Shown here piece after piece: positions 7,230 to 11,984 of a stretch of 11,984 nt of DNA. A program made the position numbers and the translations under genes. The DNA lies in the NCBI GenBank assembly GCA_041627475.1, contig JBFKQZ010000076.1:1-11984 (forward strand), read 5' to 3'. Within the stretch, counting starts at the first letter, position 1. Each line of letters begins with the position of its first letter. Under the pieces are notes generated by a model that did no database searches, was not told the DNA's origin, and worked only from the letters and a program-made list of their open reading frames with translations. Origin of the DNA: JBFGFG01 sp041627475. Lineage in GTDB: Bacteria; Actinomycetota; Nitriliruptoria; Nitriliruptorales; Nitriliruptoraceae.

Positions 7230-7493
7230 TCAGGCCTCGTCGACCGCCGGCACCACGTCGGCGAACTTGCGCTTGCCGGAGGTGCGGAACGAGACGTTGC
7301 CGTCGACGAGCGCGAACAGGGTGTCGTCCCCGCCGCGGCCGACGTTGCGACCCGGGTGGACCTTGGTGCCACGCTGCCGCATGATGATGTTGCCGGCGAG
7401 CACGGACTCACCGCCGTACTTCTTGACGCCGAGGCGCTTGGCGTTGCTGTCGCGACCGTTGTTGGACGAGCCGCCGCCCTTCTTGGTTGACAT
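7230..7493 (-). CDS. rpmA: 50S ribosomal protein L27
   Basis: The 87-residue L27 sits near the peptidyl-transferase centre of the large subunit, with its N-terminal tail reaching the tRNA acceptor ends. The family core is clear: KKGGGSSNNGRDSNAKRLGVKKYGGE (4-29, visible in order), then GNIIMRQRGTKVHPG and VGRGGDDTLFAL. The N-terminus is MSTKKGGGS rather than the more usual MAHKKGAGS. No N-terminal prepeptide of the Firmicutes type is present. GGAG lies five bases before the ATG, in the 9-base gap after rplU, so the two are co-transcribed. Confidence 0.98.
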   Translation of the reverse strand: MSTKKGGGSSNNGRDSNAKRLGVKKYGGESVLAGNIIMRQRGTKVHPGRNVGRGGDDTLFALVDGNVSFRTSGKRKFADVVPAVDEA

Positions 7494-7502
7494 GGCTGCT
7501 CC

Positions 7503-7805
7503 TCAGATTTCGTTGATCGTGATCGTGGTGCCCGGCTGGCGGTGACCACGACGCTTGTGCTGCCGCGACTTGTTCTTGTACGTGAACACGCGGATCTTGT
7601 CACCCAGCACGTGCTCCTTGACCGTCGCGCTGACGGTGCGACCGTCGACGTCGGTGCCGGCGGTGACCGACCCCTCGTCGTCGACGACCATGACGGCCGG
7701 GATGTCGACGGAGGCGCCGACCTCTGCGTCGAGCTTCTCGACGGTGAGCTCCTGGCCGGGGGTGACCCGGTACTGCTTGCCGCCGGTGGCGATGACCGCG
7801 AACAC
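7503..7805 (-). CDS. rplU: 50S ribosomal protein L21
   Basis: The 100-residue L21 is a primary 23S rRNA-binding protein of the large subunit; the family is about 103 residues. It begins MFAVIATGGKQYRVTPGQ and carries KIRVFTYKNKSRQHKRRGHRQP near the end, the conserved L21 C-terminal block. I set the start at GTG 7805 because the family begins right there and GGAG lies six bases upstream. The frame stays open far upstream, but that sequence is antisense to another gene. It is first in the rplU-rpmA-obg-proB order and is preceded by a promoter-like pair at 7957-7985, which would give a leader of about 145 bases. The rne/rng gene that often precedes rplU in actinobacteria is not here. Confidence 0.98.
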   Translation of the reverse strand: MFAVIATGGKQYRVTPGQELTVEKLDAEVGASVDIPAVMVVDDEGSVTAGTDVDGRTVSATVKEHVLGDKIRVFTYKNKSRQHKRRGHRQPGTTITINEI

Positions 7806-7895
7806 GGTGGACTCCGATGTGCTGGCTTGACGGAAGGGTCGCACCCTGACCGTGGTCCCTCGGGGGACGATCCGGACGCTGGGAGGGCGCGAGAA

Positions 7896-7923
7896 ACGTG
7901 CGCGCACGTGCTGGTGGACGTGC
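7896..7923. promoter_or_regulatory. 14-bp perfect palindrome with ACGTGC repeats in the divergent region
   Basis: ACGTGCGCGCACGT at 7896-7909 is a perfect palindrome. The hexamer ACGTGC recurs on the plus strand at 7896, 7906 and 7918. It sits between rplU and the sucrase/ferredoxin-DUF402 gene, so it could be an operator for a dimeric regulator. In the rplU leader RNA it could instead fold as a small hairpin followed by UUUCU. By my rough estimate such a palindrome is expected a few times across 12 kb at this GC content, but only about 0.06 times in this gap. Confidence 0.35.
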
Positions 7924-7956
7924 GACGACGGCGCCCGCGGGCACCGCCGACCGTGG

Positions 7957-7985
7957 ACGGTACCGGTGCGCGGTTGGGCTGGCAA
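7957..7985 (-). promoter_or_regulatory. predicted promoter of rplU-rpmA-obg-proB
   Basis: On the minus strand TTGCCA (7980-7985; five of six bases match TTGACA), a spacer of exactly 17 bases and TACCGT (7957-7962; TAnnnT, common in actinobacteria) form a plausible housekeeping sigma-70 promoter. Transcription would start near 7950, giving a leader of about 145 bases before rplU. No known leader motif was recognised in it. Confidence 0.45.
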
Positions 7986-8036
7986 CCGATGCGGGGTCCG
8001 CACGGACAGACCGCACACCCGTCCACGGCACCACCG

Positions 8037-8042
8037 TATCGT
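8037..8042 (+). promoter_or_regulatory. possible -10 element for the sucrase/ferredoxin-DUF402 gene (TATCGT)
   Basis: TATCGT on the plus strand fits the actinobacterial TAnnnT pattern. It would start transcription near 8049, leaving a leader of about 25 bases that still includes the strong GGAGG ribosome binding site. No clear -35 box is seen, so the call is weak. Confidence 0.25.
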
Positions 8043-8073
8043 TGCCTGCCGGGCGTCGAACCGGAGGCCGAGC

Positions 8074-9489
8074 GTGGACCGCGAGCACTGCGCGCTGCTG
8101 TCGCGCGAGCTCGGTGAGCAGCTCGGCGGCACGGGGCCCGTGGTCGGGGGCTGGGTCGCGCTGGAGCACCCCGGTCCGTGGTCACCGAAGGCGCCGACCG
8201 ACGTCGAGCTCGGCCCCCTGGCGGCGCACCTGGACGTGGCCGGCGTCCGGGTCCAGCTGATCCGTCCCGTCCACCACCAGCACGTCCCGCTCCCCCAGCC
8301 GACCGGCCACACGGTGCTCCTGGCCCACGCCGGCGTCGACCCGAGCGAGCGCTGGGTGGAGCGCGTGGTCGTCGACGACCTGGCGGGGCTGGCGGACCTC
8401 GACCCGACGACGGTCCTGCGCCCCACCCGACCGGGCCTGGGCGAGGTGGTCGACCACGACGTCTGGCTCGTGTGCGTGCACGCCCGCCGCGACGCCTGCT
8501 GCGCCGTCCACGGCCGGCCCGTCGCCGCGGCGCTCGACGCAGCTGGCATCGAGGTCTGGGAGACGACGCACACCGGGGGCCACCGCTTCGCGGCGACCGC
8601 GGTCGTCCTCCCCGACGGGCTGTCGTTGGGACGGCTCGACACCGTCGACGCGGTCGGCACGGCGACGGACCTCGCCCACGGCGTGCTGCCCCCGGGGCTC
8701 CTGCGTGGCCGCTGCGCGGTGCCGCGGCCGGTCCAGGCGGCAGAGGCGGCGCTGCGGACCGAGCTCGGGGCCACGGCCCGCCACGGCGTCCTGCCCGTCG
8801 GCCACCACGCGGGCGACGGTGGCACCACGGTCGCCCTGCTCGACGTGGCCGGCGCCCGCTGGACCGCGACCGTCACGACGTCGCCCGCGGCCCCGGCGCG
8901 CCCGGTGAGCGACGGGGCCGCACCGACCGAACCCGACCACCACGACGTCACCGACCTCCGCCGCGACGTCGTCGTGGGCCCGCCCGTCGGCAGCACCGTC
9001 GTCGTCGACGAGTCGAAGTACCCGGGGAAGCAGCACTGGCGCTTCGCCGGCACCGTCCTCGGCACCGACGAGCGCGGGACGTGGCTCGGGATGCCGCGCG
9101 GCACCGTCGCCCAACGGGGCGACGAGCCCCCGCGGCAGCTTGCGACGTCCTTCGTCGTGCTGGTGCCCCACGAGGACCCGTGGGTGGTCGAGCACTACGC
9201 CGACCACGACGAGGTGGTCACCTACGTGAACATCGGCACCCGCCCACGGTGGGAGGGCGACCGGGTGACCCAGGTCGACCTGGACCTCGACGTCGTCCGG
9301 ACCCACGACGGTGACGTGCGGGTGCTCGACCGCGACGAGTTCGCGACCCACCGACGCACGCTCGGCTACCCGCAGCGTCTCGTCGACCTCGCCGAGACCG
9401 CGGCGACCCGCGCGGTCGCCGTGCTCGAGAGCGGCGAGGACCCCTTCGGCGCGGCGCGCTGGCTGGCGCGGCTCACCGACGGGGCCTGA
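8074..9489 (+). CDS. sucrase/ferredoxin-like (Apd1-type Fe-S) domain fused to a DUF402 domain
   Basis: This is a 471-residue two-domain protein. Residues about 1-290 resemble the sucrase/ferredoxin-like family: an early C6 with a following Arg, EHPGPWSPK (31-39), VCVHARRDACCAVHGRP (133-149), WETTHTGGHRFAAT (162-175) and VLPDGLSLGRLD (178-189). C134 and C143 are nine apart and H166 and H170 four apart. This is the Cys-9-Cys and His-4-His spacing I recall for the [2Fe-2S] cluster of yeast Apd1, so a Cys2His2-ligated cluster on a thioredoxin fold is likely. Residues about 305-455 resemble DUF402: SKYPGKQHW (314-322), EHYADHDEVVTYVNIG (373-388), then an acidic block with D402, D404 and D406, and DEFATHRRTLGYP (421-433). 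Some relatives of DUF402 are Mg-dependent nucleotide phosphatases. No signal peptide is seen, so it is cytoplasmic. The GTG start has GGAGG six bases upstream; the longer open frame from 7852 lacks coding character. The function of the fusion is unknown. Confidence 0.8.
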   Translation: MDREHCALLSRELGEQLGGTGPVVGGWVALEHPGPWSPKAPTDVELGPLAAHLDVAGVRVQLIRPVHHQHVPLPQPTGHTVLLAHAGVDPSERWVERVVVDDLAGLADLDPTTVLRPTRPGLGEVVDHDVWLVCVHARRDACCAVHGRPVAAALDAAGIEVWETTHTGGHRFAATAVVLPDGLSLGRLDTVDAVGTATDLAHGVLPPGLLRGRCAVPRPVQAAEAALRTELGATARHGVLPVGHHAGDGGTTVALLDVAGARWTATVTTSPAAPARPVSDGAAPTEPDHHDVTDLRRDVVVGPPVGSTVVVDESKYPGKQHWRFAGTVLGTDERGTWLGMPRGTVAQRGDEPPRQLATSFVVLVPHEDPWVVEHYADHDEVVTYVNIGTRPRWEGDRVTQVDLDLDVVRTHDGDVRVLDRDEFATHRRTLGYPQRLVDLAETAATRAVAVLESGEDPFGAARWLARLTDGA

Positions 9490-9505
9490 GCGGGACTCAG
9501 CCCCG
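9480..9505. terminator. hairpin spanning the stop codons of two convergent genes
   Basis: CGGGG(C)CTGAG and CTCAGCCCCG form a ten-pair stem with one bulged C and a 5-base loop. The stem includes the TGA of the plus-strand fusion gene and that of the minus-strand aldehyde dehydrogenase, which end 7 bases apart. Being symmetric it could act for both directions. No T-run is present on either side. Confidence 0.4.
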
Positions 9506-11236
9506 CATCGCCTGCCACAGCAGCCCGGGCAGCACCGACATGTCGCCGGTCGCCTCGAGTTCGGCAGCACGCGGGATGACCTCGTCGAGCGTCTTGTGGG
9601 TGTGGAAGGTCGGCGGCTTGATCGGCGCCTTGAAGGGCGCCTTCACGACCGACTTCTGCACGTCCTCGAGCATGTAGCTGTTGTGGACCACGCCACGACC
9701 CGACTGGATGTCCTCGTCCGTGGCGCCCGGGAAGGCTCCCCAGGTCGTGGTCACCATGCCGTAGGCGACGGCCGACCAGGCGTTGACCACCACGCAGCCG
9801 TACTCGAGGTCCTCGATCGCCTTGTTCACGGCCTGGGCCACCGCGGGGTCCTTCATCGAGCGCGGGTGCACGATGATCGTCGCCGTCAGCGTGCCCCAGA
9901 GCTGCTCGTTGCAGAACTTCACGGCCTTGTCGAGGTAGGTCGGGATCGACAGGGGCGCGTCCAGGGGGGTCTCGGCGAACACGCCGCAGAACGCCTCGGT
10001 CGTGAACGCGGGAGCGTCCGACGCCGACTCGGGCACGTCGGGGATCAGGGTGAAGGGCACGCGCCCCTCGCCCTCGCGGCCGAACCACTCCGCCTGCGGG
10101 TGGCTGTCGACGAAGTGCTTCCAGCGGTCGACGGCGCCCGGGTAGTACGGCACGCGCTCCTCGGCTCGCGCCAGGCTGTCGCGGATCCCGTCGAGCAGGT
10201 CGCGCCGCCGCGCCCACGAACCGTGGGTCACCAGCACGCGCGCGGCGACGCAGTTGAAGCCGCCGTTCTGGACCAGCATCGAGGTGATCGAGTCCGCCTG
10301 GTACTCGATGTCGGACGCCGACCACGGACCGGGCACGACGATGACCGGGCTGACGTTGCCGAGCTCGGCCGAGAACGGCTTGTCCACGAGCTTGGTGCCA
10401 GCAGCCTTGTTGCGCTCGCCCTCCTCGCCCGGCCCCCAGACGATCGCGTCGAACGTCTTGTCCGACCCGGTGAGGTGCAGCTCGTCGATGCGGTCGTGGC
10501 CGACGAGGTGCTCGCCCTGCTCGCGCCCGCCGTAGACGACGGCGAGCAGGCCGCGGTCGACCAGCGGCTGCAGCGCCCGCTCGATGTACGGCCCGAGGTG
10601 TTCGTTGACCGGGTTCATCTTCAGCACCACGACCCGGTCGTCGTTGAAGAGCTTGCTGACGACGTCCATGAACGGGATCGAGCTGACGTTGCCCGCACCG
10701 AGGACCAGGCACGTCCCGCCCGAGTCCTTGCGCCCCGGCCGGTAGACCCGGGCGATGTCCGCCCTCGCCTGCTCGATCGTCACGTGCGGCTGCAGCCACA
10801 CCTCACCGGTCATGCCGGTGTAGAGGATGTTGTCGAGCATGCCGGCCGGGAAGACCTTGGCGACGACCTGGCCACCGGGGCGGGTCTCGAACTCGACCTG
10901 GGGGGCGCCGTGGTCGCGGATGTCCTCCAGCGTCTCCTGCAGCAGGCGCAGGTGGCGCAGCGACACGAGCGGCCCGTTCAGCCAGCCCTCGCCCCGCAGC
11001 GGGCTCGACGTTGGGATGCCCTTGCCGTCGGCGGCCGCGGCGGCCCACTCGTCGGTGACCGCGTGGGTGGTCTCGCGGAGCTCCTGCAGGAGGGCGATGC
11101 GGTCCTCGAGCGAGGTGTCGACCCATGCCTTCGCGTTGTCGGCGACCCGGGCGACGATGCCGTCGAGCTCGTCGACGGCCGTGTGCTCGACCGTGCCCTC
11201 GGCCTCCGGGATCTCCAACGTGCCGTGCTCGACCAC
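9497..11236 (-). CDS. aldehyde dehydrogenase superfamily protein, long atypical form
   Basis: This NAD(P)-dependent aldehyde dehydrogenase fold protein oxidises an aldehyde to an acid, or to an acyl-thioester in some branches. It has 579 residues, compared with the usual 480-500. Catalytic features are present: nucleophile C329 in NGGFNCVAARVLV, general-base E291 in SAELGNVSPVIV, coenzyme-binding K206 in VVVLKMNP, the LTGSDKTFDAI loop (255-265) and EAFCGVF (415-421) near the substrate site. In place of the PWNFP-type motif is GAGNVSSIPFMDVVSKL (180-196). Extra length lies mainly in the first roughly 120 residues and in a segment at about 365-412. No signal peptide or membrane segment is seen. 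The GTG start at 11236 has GGAG nine bases upstream. Spacing from the ABC gene upstream is 69 bases, so co-transcription is possible. The substrate cannot be read from the sequence; I recall similar long forms in mycobacteria and relatives. Confidence 0.88.
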   Translation of the reverse strand: MVEHGTLEIPEAEGTVEHTAVDELDGIVARVADNAKAWVDTSLEDRIALLQELRETTHAVTDEWAAAAADGKGIPTSSPLRGEGWLNGPLVSLRHLRLLQETLEDIRDHGAPQVEFETRPGGQVVAKVFPAGMLDNILYTGMTGEVWLQPHVTIEQARADIARVYRPGRKDSGGTCLVLGAGNVSSIPFMDVVSKLFNDDRVVVLKMNPVNEHLGPYIERALQPLVDRGLLAVVYGGREQGEHLVGHDRIDELHLTGSDKTFDAIVWGPGEEGERNKAAGTKLVDKPFSAELGNVSPVIVVPGPWSASDIEYQADSITSMLVQNGGFNCVAARVLVTHGSWARRRDLLDGIRDSLARAEERVPYYPGAVDRWKHFVDSHPQAEWFGREGEGRVPFTLIPDVPESASDAPAFTTEAFCGVFAETPLDAPLSIPTYLDKAVKFCNEQLWGTLTATIIVHPRSMKDPAVAQAVNKAIEDLEYGCVVVNAWSAVAYGMVTTTWGAFPGATDEDIQSGRGVVHNSYMLEDVQKSVVKAPFKAPIKPPTFHTHKTLDEVIPRAAELEATGDMSVLPGLLWQAMRG

Positions 11237-11305
11237 TGTGCTCTTCTCCGTCGTGTCTCGCCGTCGAGCCTACGCACGAGGTGGTGCAGGTGCAGTGGCC
11301 GAGCC

Positions 11306-11984
11306 TCAGCCCGCGGCCTGCCCGGTCACCCAGCTCTCGTGGAGGCGGGCGTAGACGCCGTCCTGCTCGACGAGTTCCGCGTGGGGGCCGCGCTGGACCA
11401 GCCGACCGGCGTCGAAGACGAGCACCACGTCGGCCTGCTCAGCGGTCGACAGGCGGTGCGCCACGGTCACGACGGTGCGGCCGCGGGTCAGTCCTCGCAG
11501 GGCACGCTGCAGGCGGACCTCGGTCGCCGGGTCGACCGCGGACGTCGCCTCGTCGAGCACGAGCAGGTCCGGGTTGGCGACGTAGGCACGGGCGAGCGCG
11601 ACCAGCTGTCGCTCCCCCGCCGACAGGGCGCGACCGCCCTCGCCGACGTTGGTCTCCCACCCGCGCGGCAGCTCCTCGAGCCAGTCGGCCAGCCCGAGCT
11701 CGGTGAACGCGGTCTCGAGCTGCTCCTCGACCGGGTGGGCGTCCTCCTCGGCGAGCCCCATCGCGACGTTCTCGGCGATCGTGCCCTCGAACAGCGAGCC
11801 CTCCTGCGGCACCATCACGACGCGGCGCCGCAACGAGTCGAACCGCACGCGGTCGATCGGGACACCGGCCAGCTCCACGGTGCCCGCGGTCGGGTCCATC
11901 AGGCGGGTCAGCAGCTTCACGAAGGTCGTCTTGCCGCTGCCGGTCTCACCGACCACGGCGACGTTGGCGTGCGCGTCGAGGTGC
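11306..11984 (-). CDS. ABC exporter ATPase domain, C-terminal part (gene cut by the right edge)
   Basis: The visible 225 residues are the nucleotide-binding domain of an ABC transporter of the exporter (MsbA/MDR-like) type, in which the membrane domain is normally fused in front. Counting from the His at 11983: Walker A GETGSGKTT (12-20), Q-loop Q60 in MVPQEGSLF, signature LSAGE (120-124) in place of LSGGQ, Walker B LLVLDEA (140-146) with the catalytic Glu, and H-loop H176 in VAHRLST. FEGTIAENV (64-72) is typical of exporters. The reading frame remains open to the window edge, so membrane helices would lie beyond it. Substrate unknown: drug, lipid or peptide are all possible. It may be half of a heterodimeric pair. 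Confidence 0.92.
   Translation of the reverse strand, partial: HLDAHANVAVVGETGSGKTTFVKLLTRLMDPTAGTVELAGVPIDRVRFDSLRRRVVMVPQEGSLFEGTIAENVAMGLAEEDAHPVEEQLETAFTELGLADWLEELPRGWETNVGEGGRALSAGERQLVALARAYVANPDLLVLDEATSAVDPATEVRLQRALRGLTRGRTVVTVAHRLSTAEQADVVLVFDAGRLVQRGPHAELVEQDGVYARLHESWVTGQAAG

Noticed and set aside
5797..7545. 582-residue open frame on the plus strand
   Set aside because: It lies opposite obg and rpmA, whose identities are certain; composition is that of an antisense frame.
7806..9104. N-terminal extension of L21 to over 500 residues on the minus strand
   Set aside because: It is antisense to the Fe-S/DUF402 gene; L21 homologues start at the GTG at 7805, which has its own GGAG.
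8182..9570. 462-residue open frame on the minus strand
   Set aside because: It is the shadow of the Fe-S/DUF402 gene and overlaps the aldehyde dehydrogenase stop; no domain is seen.
11267..11272. TAGGCT as a -10 box for the aldehyde dehydrogenase
   Set aside because: It fits TAnnnT but no -35 lies at proper spacing, and the gene may be read through from the ABC gene.
11306..11984. LSAGE in place of LSGGQ as a sign of a broken ABC ATPase
   Set aside because: Walker A, Walker B with Glu, Q-loop and H-loop are intact, and this signature variant is common in exporters of high-GC Gram-positives.

Overview
The window reads as one contiguous piece of a chromosome from a high-GC bacterium. Nearly every third codon position is G or C, GTG starts are common, and the ribosomal protein, Obg and ABC-exporter sequences have an actinobacterial flavour. 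A deep-branching actinobacterial lineage (for example Nitriliruptoria, Euzebya or Acidimicrobiia-like) is my best guess, but it is inference from style rather than from a marker alignment. I see no rRNA, tRNA, CRISPR array, insertion sequence or phage gene. Genes are packed tightly, with no gene-free stretch above about 270 bases.

Layout from left to right. A possible gene start runs off the left edge (minus strand). Next is an RNB-domain ribonuclease on the minus strand (81-1493). Divergent from it, on the plus strand, is an unusual 684-residue protein (1593-3647). Its C-terminal half resembles the cyanobacterial long-chain acyl-ACP reductase (AAR), and its N-terminal half is a separate Rossmann-like domain. 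Converging on it is a minus-strand block: a secreted trypsin-like protease (3658-4473), glutamate 5-kinase proB (4538-5659), the Obg GTPase (5656-7131), and ribosomal proteins L27 (7230-7493) and L21 (7503-7805). Transcription of that block runs rplU, rpmA, obg, proB and possibly the protease. A 268-base divergent control region (7806-8073) separates rplU from a plus-strand fusion gene (8074-9489), which joins a sucrase/ferredoxin-like (Apd1-type thioredoxin-fold Fe-S) domain to a DUF402 domain. Converging on that gene is a minus-strand long-form aldehyde dehydrogenase (9497-11236). Upstream of it, running off the right edge, is the ATPase end of an ABC exporter (11306-11984).

How the genes relate. 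rplU-rpmA-obg-proB is the widely conserved ribosome-assembly/proline block. Here proA does not follow proB, and a secreted protease lies there instead. The two most unusual genes are the AAR-like fusion and the Apd1-like/DUF402 fusion. The AAR-like protein could make fatty aldehydes and the aldehyde dehydrogenase could oxidise aldehydes, but they are 6 kb apart on opposite strands, so a shared pathway is only a hypothesis.
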